NCBI GenBank assembly: GCA_017519185.1 | Contig: JAFWSX010000024.1 | Span: 44,581-108,580, forward strand | Direction: 5' to 3' | Source of the DNA: Bacteroidales bacterium | Lineage (GTDB): Bacteria; Bacteroidota; Bacteroidia; Bacteroidales; UBA932 | DNA: 64,000 nt | Part shown: piece by piece, positions 5,778 to 14,651 of the stretch | Position numbering within the stretch: position 1 is the first letter of the stretch | Layout: the number at the start of each line of letters is the position of its first letter | Position numbers and translations under genes: made by a program | The notes under the pieces: model-generated | The model's input: only the letters and a program-made list of their open reading frames with translations | What the model was told of the DNA's origin: nothing | Databases searched by the model: none

Positions 5778-8021
5778 TTACAGCAACGGCACAATACGCT
5801 CCAGGTCGGCGGCAAGGGAAGTATTATAGCCTTCGGAAAGATAGACTATGCGGCCGAAGCTGTCGCAGAGGGCAATCACAGGCAGCTTATGCTCTCCCGG
5901 CAGGGTTTCGAGTATGGACACGTCCTTCCCGAAGACGGCATTCTGCAAACCTGACGGGTGAGCCTGGCCCAGCACCACCACAGGACGGCCCCAGTCATTC
6001 AGCGTCCGGGCCGCAGCTTCCAGTTCGGTGCGGGCGTGGCTTGTAGGTTCGTCGCGATGGCCCATAAATGCCAGCAGGAACCATCCGCGCCCGGTTGCGG
6101 AAATAAGGGACTGCGGCTCAGCCTGTACGTTCTGGCCACCTGCCTGCGCGCCGTCACCGGCACCCGTCCCATCCGGCACGAACAGCGCCTCCGGATCCAT
6201 ACTTCCGAGCACAGCCGGCCGCAAGGCTGACTTGCGCACCACAGGCACAAGTTCCCGCTCCTCACCGCCTGCGACATTGAAGAATTCAAGGCGGGCACGC
6301 ACGCTGCCGTCCGACAGCCTTAGTCCCGTAGTCAGGAGATAATAACCCTCGTCTACGCTCATAACTTCCGGCAGACCGCTTTCATAGTCCAGCAGTTTCG
6401 TGTCGCCTTCAGGCGTTATCTGCGTCAGCGTGTAGTCGCGGAAATATATGTCAGAAGCAGGATGCAGCAGAGCCTGCGGAGCCACTGTTTCCACCTCACC
6501 CGTCACCAGGTCATAGGCAGCTTCTATTCCAAGCGCCCGGCAGAGAGCCACATAGAATATTTTCAGGCCGAGTCCGTCGGTCTTGCGGGACCGCCAGACA
6601 GCTATGGGTGAAGTCCGAAGGCTCTGCGGGTTGCGACCCTCCACCACGGTGATGTTTTCGTCGCACCAGCGACGCACAGCCTCGGCATCGCGCAGCCCAT
6701 CCAGTTCGCCGGAAGCCAGGATCTCGGCACGATACGGCCGCAGATGCTCCAGTTCCACGCGCTGTGACCCCACACCGATGATGGCGTCCTCCAGAACGTC
6801 ATAGCTAACGTCTGCAAGGTCTTTCTCGGAAAGAAGGCCCAACACCTTCTCTGCGCTGCCCGGGTATACCTCACGGAAGAGAGCCACGGCGTGATTGGTA
6901 TGGTCGTGTGACAGGCGTATGCTGTCCTCAGCAGCCAGCCGCACAGCATTAGCCGCAGCCAGCGCGGGATCAATGTCACCGGCCAGCGGATCTTCCACCG
7001 GCGGAACAATGTCAATCTCGTCGCAGAACACCTCTCCGAAACTGTGGTTCAGTTCGACCACCGTCTCTTCGGACGAAGCCACGGCATAGCCGAAGCGGCC
7101 GTCCTTCCAGGCCAGCACGAACATATCACCGAGGCCAGTGTCAAGAGCGGCACGGCCGTCAGCCCCGGTCTTGTATGTCACCACATTGTAGAACTCGGCG
7201 TAGTTGTAGATTCGGAAGCTCACGGCTGCCCCTTCCACAGGAGCCCCGTCACTCATCACCGTCACTGCTGTGCGGCGCACAGGCACATAGTTCCGCACAA
7301 CGTTTATCTCAGTATAGCAGGGAGTGCGCTGGATTACGTCCTCAGGGCCGTCGTAGTCACCGTACACCTTGGTGTGAAGTATCATCGCCCGTGACACCGC
7401 ACCGTTGAACCAGGCACGGTCCAGCACGGCTTCCGGCTCACAGGCACCCATAAAGTGCCAGCTGCCGTCTACCCACACCTCAACCCAAGCGTGGTTGTCG
7501 TCAGTATGAGCCCAGCGCGGAGTGTAGACCTGACGGGCAGGAATGCCTGCGGCTCGAAGGGCGGCCACGGCCAGGACAGACTCCTCGCCGCAGCGTCCGA
7601 GGCCGCGCAGAATAATAGACTCCGGCCCGCCGGTGCGGCCGTCAGAGGGCTGGTAGGTGGCCTGCTCGTGGCACCAGTGGTTGATTTCGAGCGCAGCCTC
7701 AGCCAGCGACATCCCCGCTACACGCGCGCAGAGAGTGTCGGCATATTTCGTACGGAAATCATCCAGAGTCTCGTTGTTGACCCTCAGCGGCAGCACGAAA
7801 TGGCGGAACTCGCGCTCCGGGATGTTCCAGGCCATACGGTTCCGCACCTCCAGCGTCTTGACCACATTGCTCTCCCAATAGTCCCTGCCATAATGCAGGC
7901 TGTCGGGTAGAGGCATATACTGATAAAGCCAGTCAGTGTATTTCTGGACCGGTCCCTTGCAGGAAACAGTCAGCAGGATGGCCGCTACGGCGGCGATGAT
8001 GGTAAGACAACGACACTTCAT
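5778..8021 (-). CDS. Transglutaminase-like domain lipoprotein
   Basis: The 747-residue protein begins with a lipoprotein signal (Cys21 after LLTVS). A transglutaminase/protease-like core follows, with the catalytic Cys at 144 in GRCGEES, the His at 177 in NHAWVEVW and a GSWHF strand after it. Downstream are beta-rich regions (about 250-330) and a second alpha/beta part, ending in a segment (about 690-747) that resembles a thioredoxin-like strand order without a CxxC. Proteins of this kind are common in Bacteroidales, and may cleave or cross-link peptides at the outer membrane; the substrate is unknown. It lies 30 bp downstream of the acyl-CoA synthetase gene, in the same direction. Confidence 0.82.
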   Translation of the reverse strand: MKCRCLTIIAAVAAILLTVSCKGPVQKYTDWLYQYMPLPDSLHYGRDYWESNVVKTLEVRNRMAWNIPEREFRHFVLPLRVNNETLDDFRTKYADTLCARVAGMSLAEAALEINHWCHEQATYQPSDGRTGGPESIILRGLGRCGEESVLAVAALRAAGIPARQVYTPRWAHTDDNHAWVEVWVDGSWHFMGACEPEAVLDRAWFNGAVSRAMILHTKVYGDYDGPEDVIQRTPCYTEINVVRNYVPVRRTAVTVMSDGAPVEGAAVSFRIYNYAEFYNVVTYKTGADGRAALDTGLGDMFVLAWKDGRFGYAVASSEETVVELNHSFGEVFCDEIDIVPPVEDPLAGDIDPALAAANAVRLAAEDSIRLSHDHTNHAVALFREVYPGSAEKVLGLLSEKDLADVSYDVLEDAIIGVGSQRVELEHLRPYRAEILASGELDGLRDAEAVRRWCDENITVVEGRNPQSLRTSPIAVWRSRKTDGLGLKIFYVALCRALGIEAAYDLVTGEVETVAPQALLHPASDIYFRDYTLTQITPEGDTKLLDYESGLPEVMSVDEGYYLLTTGLRLSDGSVRARLEFFNVAGGEERELVPVVRKSALRPAVLGSMDPEALFVPDGTGAGDGAQAGGQNVQAEPQSLISATGRGWFLLAFMGHRDEPTSHARTELEAAARTLNDWGRPVVVLGQAHPSGLQNAVFGKDVSILETLPGEHKLPVIALCDSFGRIVYLSEGYNTSLAADLERIVPLL

Positions 8022-8051
8022 ATTATGCGGCGCCTACCCGGATTTGGTTCG

Positions 8052-9980
8052 CTACAGGGAGGCTATGTTTTTCTCGTTCAGGAGGTTCTTGCCCTCGGGT
8101 GTATATGCGTACTTGATGCGGTCGGCGTAATGCTCCTCTACCTTTCCGCGGACAATCTTCATTGTGGAGTTCATCATCTTGTTGGCGATGGTGTACGGCT
8201 CGTCGCAAATCACAACGGCAGCGGGCAGCCAGCGCTCAGGGAACAGACCTTCGTGGGCCTTGCCCTTGCGGTAACTGTCAATCTCTTCCTGGATCTTCTG
8301 CAGCATTGCCACCTTGCCGTCGCGCGAAGCCGGGTCTAGCCCTTTGCCCTTCACGTATTCGGCCAGATTGTCCTTTTCTGGAACTATCAGCACAATGGTG
8401 TAGGGCGACTGGTTGTTGTGGAGCACAACCTGAGAAACGAACTTCGACACTTCGGGCAGGCTGTCCTCGAATCCTTCGGGTGAATATTTCTCACCGTCGG
8501 CAGAAATCAGCAGCGACTTGAAACGGCCTACCACATAGAGATAATCGGTGTCCCAGGGGCAGATGTAGCCCATATCGCCGGTGTAGAGCCAGCCGTCTAT
8601 CACGGTCTTCGCAGTGGCTTCGGGGTTCTTCCAGTAGCCGGCCATCACGTTCTCGCCCCGGATCACGATCTCTCCCTTGGTGCCGACGGGGACCTCGTTG
8701 CCCTGCTCGTCGCAGATCTTGCAGTCCATCGGCTTCACTATGCGGCCTGAAGAGCCGAAAATGGCGTGTCCTTCCGAGTTCGCACAAATAATGGGGGTTG
8801 CCTCAGTCAGGCCATATCCCTGGAACATAGGCATTCCGACTGCACAGAAGAATCTCTGGAGCTCGATGTCCAGCAGTGCACCGCCTCCCACGAAGAAGCG
8901 CATCCTGCCGCCGAAGCTTTCCCTCACCTGCTTGAATATAAGCTTGTCGAAGAACCACATCAGCGGCTTTCTCCACCAGTTGAGGAATCCGCCGCGGTTA
9001 TAGTACTCCTTATTGTATGCTATGGCGTTCTTCACTGCAAAATTGAAGAGTTTCTCAACTTTCGGTCCCTTGGCCTTTATGCCGCTCTCGATGTTCTTCT
9101 TGAAGTTGCGGGCGAGGGCGGGCACCGAAAGCATTGCGTGGGGTCTTGTCTCCTTGATGGCCGTCGGCACGTTCTTGAGGGTGGCCAGGGCGTTCTTGCC
9201 GATGGGCACGAACGCTATGCTGCCGCCGTAGTACATCATCGTGTACATTCCTGCCACGTGGGCGAAGCAGTGGTCGAGCGGCAATATGATGAGCAGCACT
9301 TCATTCTCGTTGAGGGAAATGACTGAACTTCCCTGCGCCACGTTTGCGGTATAGTTGCGGTGGGTCAGCAGGATGCCCTTCGGGTCTGCAGTAGTGCCGG
9401 ACGTATAGCTGATGTTGGCGTAGTCATCAGGGCCGACTGAGGAATAGCGGTCCACGAAGGCCTGGCGGTTCGAGGCAAGGAATTCGTCTCCCATCTTCTG
9501 GACTTCCGACATCCTTATTTCACCTTCCTGCAGGCTGTCGACATAGAATGCCGTGTCATCAAAGACGATGACTTTCTTCACTGCGGGACACTGGCCGATG
9601 ATTGCGCGTATCTTGGGCAGGTGATTGGCAGACACCAGTATCCATTTTGTTTCTGAATGGTGTATTCGGAACAGGAGGTCGTTGCCGTCACCGAGATTGA
9701 CGGAGAGGGGAACGTCAGTAGCCCCTGCGTACATCGCGCCGAGCTCTGCCATTATCCACATCGCACGGCTCTCGGAAAGGAGCGCTATCTTGTCTCCCTT
9801 CTCCAGACCGAGCGCCATAAGGCCCGCTCCGATGCGATATGCTTCTTCGCGTGTTTGTTTCTGGGTTATTTCATTCCACTTGTCGCCCACTTTCTCCCTG
9901 AGGTAGACGTTGTCGGCGAACTTGCGGCTGTACTTTTCGACGAAGTCGATGATTGTCGGTCTTTCCGGATAGTTGCTCAT
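8052..9980 (-). CDS. Long-chain fatty-acid--CoA ligase (AMP-forming)
   Basis: The 642-residue protein is an adenylate-forming enzyme with the P-loop-like YTSGTTADPKG (about 192-202), the GYGLTEATP motif, YTGDMGY and the VVGRFKS motif before the C-terminal lid. These mark long-chain acyl-CoA synthetases, which activate fatty acids with ATP and CoA. Length and motifs fit the FadD15-like group common in Bacteroidota. It is cytoplasmic or membrane-associated. It diverges from the DUF486 gene, and the 101-bp gap holds a clear promoter for that neighbour. Chain-length preference cannot be read from sequence. Confidence 0.92.
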   Translation of the reverse strand: MSNYPERPTIIDFVEKYSRKFADNVYLREKVGDKWNEITQKQTREEAYRIGAGLMALGLEKGDKIALLSESRAMWIMAELGAMYAGATDVPLSVNLGDGNDLLFRIHHSETKWILVSANHLPKIRAIIGQCPAVKKVIVFDDTAFYVDSLQEGEIRMSEVQKMGDEFLASNRQAFVDRYSSVGPDDYANISYTSGTTADPKGILLTHRNYTANVAQGSSVISLNENEVLLIILPLDHCFAHVAGMYTMMYYGGSIAFVPIGKNALATLKNVPTAIKETRPHAMLSVPALARNFKKNIESGIKAKGPKVEKLFNFAVKNAIAYNKEYYNRGGFLNWWRKPLMWFFDKLIFKQVRESFGGRMRFFVGGGALLDIELQRFFCAVGMPMFQGYGLTEATPIICANSEGHAIFGSSGRIVKPMDCKICDEQGNEVPVGTKGEIVIRGENVMAGYWKNPEATAKTVIDGWLYTGDMGYICPWDTDYLYVVGRFKSLLISADGEKYSPEGFEDSLPEVSKFVSQVVLHNNQSPYTIVLIVPEKDNLAEYVKGKGLDPASRDGKVAMLQKIQEEIDSYRKGKAHEGLFPERWLPAAVVICDEPYTIANKMMNSTMKIVRGKVEEHYADRIKYAYTPEGKNLLNEKNIASL

Positions 9981-10028
9981 AACTGGTTTAGGTTTTTACA
10001 AACTACTAATTTAAGCATACCCCTTCGA

Positions 10029-10076
10029 TTTGCCAAACCGATAAAAAGTATATCTTTGCGGCCGTTTTAAAAACGG
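10029..10076 (+). promoter_or_regulatory. Promoter of the DUF486 gene with a palindrome at the start site
   Basis: TTTG (10029-10032), an 18-bp spacer and TATCTTTG (10051-10058) form a canonical Bacteroidota promoter. A palindrome CCGTTTT-A-AAAACGG (10062-10076) covers the expected start site near 10063, and could be an operator or a 5' mRNA hairpin. Confidence 0.75.
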
Positions 10077-10081
10077 ATGAA

Positions 10082-10453
10082 ATGCTAAGAGGTTTATTGA
10101 CAGTCCTGATGCTGGTGGCATCCAACTGTTGTATGACGATGGCCTGGTACGGCAATCTCAAGTTCGATTTCGGAAAAGTATTCCCCAAATGGGGGCTCTT
10201 CGGCATCATAATAGTGAGCTGGGGCATCGCCCTGCTGGAGTATTGCTTCATGGTGCCGGCCAACCGGATCGGCTTCCAGGGCAACGGCGGTCCTTTCTCC
10301 CTGATGCAGCTGAAAGTAATCCAGGAGGTCATAACACTGGTGGTGTTCACTACGATGTCGATCCTCGTCTTCAAGGGAGATCCCATCAAATGGAATCACC
10401 TTGCTGCATTCGGCTGCCTGATTATGGCAGTTTACTTTGTTTTTAAAGGCTGA
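10082..10453 (+). CDS. DMT-superfamily small membrane protein (DUF486)
   Basis: The 123-residue protein has four hydrophobic helices and fits the DUF486 family: the early MLVASNCCMTMAWYGNLKF, then WGIALLEYCFMVPANRIGF and GPFSLMQLKVIQEVITL. The family belongs to the drug/metabolite transporter superfamily, and its substrate is not established. The whole family is about this short, so it is not truncated. It is transcribed alone from a strong promoter and is followed by the rplS promoter. Confidence 0.9.
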   Translation: MLRGLLTVLMLVASNCCMTMAWYGNLKFDFGKVFPKWGLFGIIIVSWGIALLEYCFMVPANRIGFQGNGGPFSLMQLKVIQEVITLVVFTTMSILVFKGDPIKWNHLAAFGCLIMAVYFVFKG

Positions 10454-10463
10454 GTAAAAATTA

Positions 10464-10495
10464 TTTGCATTAATAAAAATTATTTCACACTTTTG
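10464..10495 (+). promoter_or_regulatory. rplS promoter
   Basis: TTTG (10464-10467), a 20-bp spacer and CACTTTTG (10488-10495, close to TAnnTTTG) give a start near 10500. That leaves a leader of about 70 nt to the rplS ATG. GCAAC (10513-10517 region) and GTTGC near 10546 can pair around the leader, so a ribosomal-protein leader is possible but unproven. Confidence 0.65.
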
Positions 10496-10569
10496 CAGTC
10501 CCAAAAATCAAAGCAACCTCTCGTGTGAAGGCTTTTAAGTCGCGATGTTGCGCTAAATAATTGAAAGAT

Positions 10570-10938
10570 ATGGATTTAATGAAAGTTGCCGAGCAGGCGA
10601 TGGCACAGGACCAGAAGAGCTTCCCGAACTTCAAGGCTGGCGATACTATTACGGTCACTTACAAGATTAAAGAGGAAAACAAGGAGCGTCTCCAGAAATT
10701 CCGTGGCGTTGTGATCCAGCGTCGTGGTGCTGGCAGGACCCAGACCTTCACCATCCGCAAGATCTCTAACGGCGTCGGCGTTGAGCGTATATTCCCCCTC
10801 AACTCACCGTTCATCGAGAGCATCGAGGTTAACAAGTACGGTAAGGTTCGCAGGGCACGCATCTTCTACCTCCGCAACCTGACCGGTAAGAAGGCCCGCA
10901 TCAAAGAGAAGAAATACGTAGCGAAACCCGCTGAGTAA
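10570..10938 (+). CDS. rplS: 50S ribosomal protein bL19
   Basis: The 122-residue product from the ATG at 10570 ([11 protein letters not shown]) matches bL19, with [34 protein letters not shown] and the C-terminal [16 protein letters not shown]. bL19 sits at the 30S-50S interface of the ribosome. A TTG 9 nt upstream is in frame, but the MDL start fits the family better. It is monocistronic, followed 9 nt later by a tRNA gene and then a terminator, so both may be on one transcript. Confidence 0.98.
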   Translation: MDLMKVAEQAMAQDQKSFPNFKAGDTITVTYKIKEENKERLQKFRGVVIQRRGAGRTQTFTIRKISNGVGVERIFPLNSPFIESIEVNKYGKVRRARIFYLRNLTGKKARIKEKKYVAKPAE

Positions 10939-10947
10939 TATTCCTTC

Positions 10948-11024
10948 GGCCCCTTAGCTCAACTGAATAGAGCATCTGACTACGGATCAGAAGGTTACAG
11001 GTTTGAATCCTGTAGGGGTCACCA
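10948..11024 (+). tRNA. tRNA-Arg(ACG)
   Basis: A full cloverleaf can be drawn: acceptor GGCCCCT/AGGGGTC, D-stem GCTC/GAGC, anticodon stem TCTGA/TCAGA with loop CTACGGA (anticodon ACG), T-stem ACAGG/CCTGT with loop TTTGAAT, discriminator A and an encoded CCA end. ACG reads CGU and, after deamination to inosine, CGC and CGA. Confidence 0.97.
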
Positions 11025-11046
11025 GAGCAAAGCTCTAAAAAGAACG

Positions 11047-11075
11047 CCCCGCACGATAAGTGCGGGGTATTTTTG
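11047..11075 (+). terminator. Rho-independent terminator after tRNA-Arg
   Basis: CCCCGCAC (11047-11054), loop GATAA and GTGCGGGG (11060-11067) form a perfect 8-bp GC-rich stem followed by TATTTTTG. Confidence 0.92.
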
Positions 11076-11300
11076 TGTCACAAGGAACGCTCAGCACGCA
11101 GTGCGGGCTTTTGTGGGCAGCACGTCAAAAGCTTGCTTTTGTTAGTGCTGACAGGAAAAGCCCCGAAGGAGCGTAGCGACTGGAGCGGTCCTTCTCCATA
11201 AAAACAAGCGCATCTATAGCGCCAAGGTGTGTTTTCCCTCGAGCTTTGCCGTGACCCCGTTTCAGGAACTGGAGGCCCTTCAGGGCCGACAAATCCTTCC
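11076..11300. repeat. Non-coding palindrome-rich spacer
   Basis: This 225-bp stretch has no credible gene. It holds a long hairpin, CAGCAC-gt-CAAAAGC-tt-GCTTTTG-tta-GTGCTG (11118-11150), an inverted pair GAAGGA/TCCTTC, and a small hairpin GGCCC-ttca-GGGCC (11274-11287). CTGGAGGCCCTTCAGG (11269-11284) recurs in reverse complement at 62402-62417, so parts belong to a dispersed repeat family. It lies downstream of the GH92/M64 gene and may also help end that transcript. Confidence 0.65.
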
Positions 11301-14300
11301 TTACCTGCTATAGAACTCGATCGTCCTAACTATCGCCCTTCTGCAGACCGGGCAGAAGGAGTCGCATTCATTGATGCGCATACGGCACTGCTGCACGGGA
11401 CGGTAGACACCCTTGGTGCTGTTCCCTGCCCCCTCGTAAACTCCGATCTGTTCATTAAGCTCAGCCCTTACCTCAGGCTCCAGCGTAGCCCAGATTTTGC
11501 GGACGTCTACGGAATCCCAGGCAGCATTCGGCTGTGTCGGCACGGGAGTCCCTGCAGGGAGCATATCCTCCCACTTGCTGCTGAAATCCTTGAGCGTGGT
11601 GATGTTCGGTTCCCACGGCTCGGTGTCGGCAGGATACACAGGGTCGAACTCGTCGTAGGCATATTCATCGGCCAGTCCTGCGAATGCGTGTCCGAACTCG
11701 TGCACGAAAACGATTGCCGAAGACGGATGGTCGCTGCTGGCGACAGAAATATTGTTGTAGATGCCTCCACCGCCATAGCGGGGAGTATTCACCAGGACAA
11801 TCACGTGCTCCGACGGCACTGTCCCGAGCACATCATAGAGCTTCCTCATCGACGAAGTAGTCAGATAGCGGTCGCTGTAGAAAGTGTCGTAATGAGAATC
11901 GACGGCAGTGTCGTGCCAAATGCCCTCACGAGGCACGCTGGGGCCTTCGTCGGCAGAAGCCTCGAACACAGCGCGGATGTTGAACCTGTCCTTGTACGAC
12001 ACATAGGGCTCGGTTGAGAAGAGTGCATCCCTGACAAGCCTGGCCGCATCGGCATAGAACTTCTCTTTCTGACCGGCGAGATAGCCCTCGCTTACGACCA
12101 CGAGATCCAGAGCCTTGTCGACGGAACCTCCTTCGTGAAGCATACGCACCTCAGAACTGCCTGAGTTGAGCCCGCGGATGAGAATGTCGGAAGGATCCAC
12201 GTCGTGCACGATTCTGGCAGCCACCTTTGAATGGGTATCGAACAGAAGCACCTCAACCGAAACCGGTTCTTTAGGAAAAGGCACCTGCAGACAAATTTCA
12301 AAGGCACGCTGGCGGGAGGCTGCCTCAGGCGTGGCCTGCCATTCCAGGAACAGGGATGAGAAACTGTTCTTGTACAGCAACTGGCCGGAGCCTTTGCTGC
12401 GCACAGCAATCTGGCCGTTGCCCTGCAGCAACAGCGTGTCAAGATGCTCGCGGCGGCCAGCCCACACAGAGGTCTTGAGCATATCCTGCAGATAAATCTC
12501 AGAATGGTCGGCATCACCGCAGAGTTCGTAGTCCAGACGCAGAGTGGCGTCCTCAAAGAAATGGTCGAACGTTACGGCGGGCAGCAGAGCCCCGGCAGGA
12601 GCCGTCCCCATCTCAAACTCCAGCACTCCGCCCTTCATAATCTGACGGTGTTTCAGGAACGGTTTGCGGAGTTTGCGGCCGTTAAGAGTAATCCGACGGA
12701 CATAATCTCCTTCTCCGCTTTTCAGAAATGTGAAAGTCCTGCCGTTCTCGAGATTGATCACAGCCTTGTCGAACGACGGCGCCCCGAGCGCATATTCTTC
12801 GCTGCCAGGGCAAACCGGATAGAAGCCAAGCGTAGCAAAGATGTACCAGGCACTCATCTGGCCGGCATCGTCGTTGCCGCTGAGACCTCCGGGGGTATTG
12901 CGGTATTCCGTAGCTATGATATCGCGCACGGCGGCCTGTGTCTTCCAGGGCTGCGAAGTGTAGTCATACATCCACGCCACCTGATGGCAGGGTTCGTTGC
13001 CGTGCCAGTAGCGCCGCTCGGAAAACATTGAGTCCAGACGCGCCACGAAGACCTCTTCCCCTCCCATTTCCTTTATGAGACCGGGAACATCGTGAGGCAC
13101 ATACCAGGCGTAGTGGGCCGGAGTGCCTTCGGTGATGAACGATGTTTTCTGGAGATAATTGTCATCTGTCAGGAAACTTCCATCGGAATGGCGTCCCTGG
13201 GGATAATGAGTCACGGGGCTGAACACGTTGCGCCAGTTGCCGGCACGCCTGCGAAGTTTCAGCCAGTCGGCGAAGTGTCCGAGACGGCGCGCCATCTGCG
13301 ACAGGCACCAGTCATCGTAGGCATATTCCAGCGTTCGGGACACCTGCTCGCGCTTATGGAAAGCATACGGCACTTCGTCCTCCAGCGGCACATAGCCGTA
13401 TTGCAGATAAGACTGGAGGGCCCGTCGGCCACGGCCGTCTATATAAAGAAGGCTGTCGGAAGGCGTTTCAAAGGCATTCTGCCGCATCGCCTTGTAGGCC
13501 TTGCTGACATCGAAGCCACGAATGCCCTTGGTCCACGCGTCGACTATCATACTGACGCAATGGTCGCCTATCATCGCGCTGGTGTAGCTGCCCCAGCAGG
13601 GGAATATCGGAAGCCATCCTCCGCGGTCGTATTTGCGCAGCAGCGCATTCACCATTTCGCTCACACGGGAAGGCTCGATGATGGTCAACAGCGGATGCAG
13701 GGCACGATAGGTATCCCACATCGAAAAATCGTCGTAGTCTGCAGGCTCGCCTGCATCGCTCACGGTGCGGGGAAGCAGCGAAGCCCTCCACAGCGAGCCG
13801 TAGAAATGCTTGTAAACTTCCGTGTCGAAGCCCTCCACCTCTACGGCAGAGAAGCGCTCAGTCCAGATCGCTTCAAGTTCAGCCCTGACGGAATCGAAAT
13901 TCCAGCCCGGAATCTCAGCCTGCAGGTTGGACCTTGCCTCTTCTATGCTTTTGAAAGACGATGCCGCCTTCACCAGGTGGGTTCCTTTCGTCTTGAAACG
14001 CACCAGGATGCTCTCGCCTGGGACATATTCCACCACCTCGAAGTCATCGTCGGTCTGGACGGTAAAATGACCGCTGAAGCCGGCAGGCTGGCCGCTGCCC
14101 TGATAGATGCGGTGCACGGGATTGCTGCCGCAGATTTCGCGGGAGCCGGCTGCAGGACTCTCCAGCACCCCCTCCCCTTCGTCACTGATGACCGTGATGC
14201 GCATATACTCGCAGTCAGCAAAACGGAAAATCGCACTATGGCTGCGGCCGGTCATCTCCCAGCCGCCAAGGGCATAGTAGGACGGTGTCGCGGTTTCCAA

Positions 14301-14642
14301 AGTATGGTCCAGGGGCACGGGCACGTCGGACGGCAGGATGGCGAAAGAGCCGTAGTCCTGCGTGGCGCCGCCGGTCAGCCAGTGCGAAGCCCTGAAGCCC
14401 AGCAGTTCGCCGTCCTCATAATAATACGGACTGACACCCTTGCGTTCGGTCTGACGAGTCTGGGGAGTCCAGAATGTATGGCCGTGCGGCTCCGTTACGC
14501 AGGGTATGACATTGCCGTGGACTTCTCCTCCGCTGCCGAATATGCTGGCAGTGGGCGAATCGCTTGCAGCCGTCCCCACGCGGGTGTCAATCCCGGCGAC
14601 CGGCATTACGGCGAGAAGGATAGCTATGAGAAGTCCTTGCAT
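11301..14642 (-). CDS. Secreted fusion of GH92 alpha-mannosidase and M64 (IgA-peptidase-type) metallopeptidase
   Basis: One open frame of 1113 residues joins two enzymes. Residues about 18-690 are a GH92 exo-alpha-mannosidase, marked by the early GIDTRVGT, GHTFWTPQTR and the diagnostic GNDDAGQMSAWY...GFYPVCPGS segment. Residues about 694-815 resemble the N-terminal domain of M64 peptidases (FFEDATLRLDYEL), and about 840-1113 are an M64 peptidase with zinc motif HEFGHAFAGLADEY (H981, E982, H985). A short hydrophobic signal is at the start. M64 includes the IgA protease of Clostridium ramosum. It is last in an operon, 9 bp after a GH43 gene. Glycoproteins with exposed alpha-mannose are the likely targets; IgA itself is inference. 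Confidence 0.9.
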   Translation of the reverse strand: MQGLLIAILLAVMPVAGIDTRVGTAASDSPTASIFGSGGEVHGNVIPCVTEPHGHTFWTPQTRQTERKGVSPYYYEDGELLGFRASHWLTGGATQDYGSFAILPSDVPVPLDHTLETATPSYYALGGWEMTGRSHSAIFRFADCEYMRITVISDEGEGVLESPAAGSREICGSNPVHRIYQGSGQPAGFSGHFTVQTDDDFEVVEYVPGESILVRFKTKGTHLVKAASSFKSIEEARSNLQAEIPGWNFDSVRAELEAIWTERFSAVEVEGFDTEVYKHFYGSLWRASLLPRTVSDAGEPADYDDFSMWDTYRALHPLLTIIEPSRVSEMVNALLRKYDRGGWLPIFPCWGSYTSAMIGDHCVSMIVDAWTKGIRGFDVSKAYKAMRQNAFETPSDSLLYIDGRGRRALQSYLQYGYVPLEDEVPYAFHKREQVSRTLEYAYDDWCLSQMARRLGHFADWLKLRRRAGNWRNVFSPVTHYPQGRHSDGSFLTDDNYLQKTSFITEGTPAHYAWYVPHDVPGLIKEMGGEEVFVARLDSMFSERRYWHGNEPCHQVAWMYDYTSQPWKTQAAVRDIIATEYRNTPGGLSGNDDAGQMSAWYIFATLGFYPVCPGSEEYALGAPSFDKAVINLENGRTFTFLKSGEGDYVRRITLNGRKLRKPFLKHRQIMKGGVLEFEMGTAPAGALLPAVTFDHFFEDATLRLDYELCGDADHSEIYLQDMLKTSVWAGRREHLDTLLLQGNGQIAVRSKGSGQLLYKNSFSSLFLEWQATPEAASRQRAFEICLQVPFPKEPVSVEVLLFDTHSKVAARIVHDVDPSDILIRGLNSGSSEVRMLHEGGSVDKALDLVVVSEGYLAGQKEKFYADAARLVRDALFSTEPYVSYKDRFNIRAVFEASADEGPSVPREGIWHDTAVDSHYDTFYSDRYLTTSSMRKLYDVLGTVPSEHVIVLVNTPRYGGGGIYNNISVASSDHPSSAIVFVHEFGHAFAGLADEYAYDEFDPVYPADTEPWEPNITTLKDFSSKWEDMLPAGTPVPTQPNAAWDSVDVRKIWATLEPEVRAELNEQIGVYEGAGNSTKGVYRPVQQCRMRINECDSFCPVCRRAIVRTIEFYSR

Positions 14643-14651
14643 ACGATGCTG

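Noticed and set aside
10496..10569. A known structured leader for rplS
   Set aside because: Only a weak GCAAC/GTTGC pairing is visible, and no recognised leader motif could be drawn with confidence.
11301..14642. GH92 and M64 as two adjacent genes joined by a missed stop
   Set aside because: The reading frame is continuous, and the M64 N-terminal domain follows GH92 without an internal signal peptide or start context. An assembly error cannot be excluded from one sequence.
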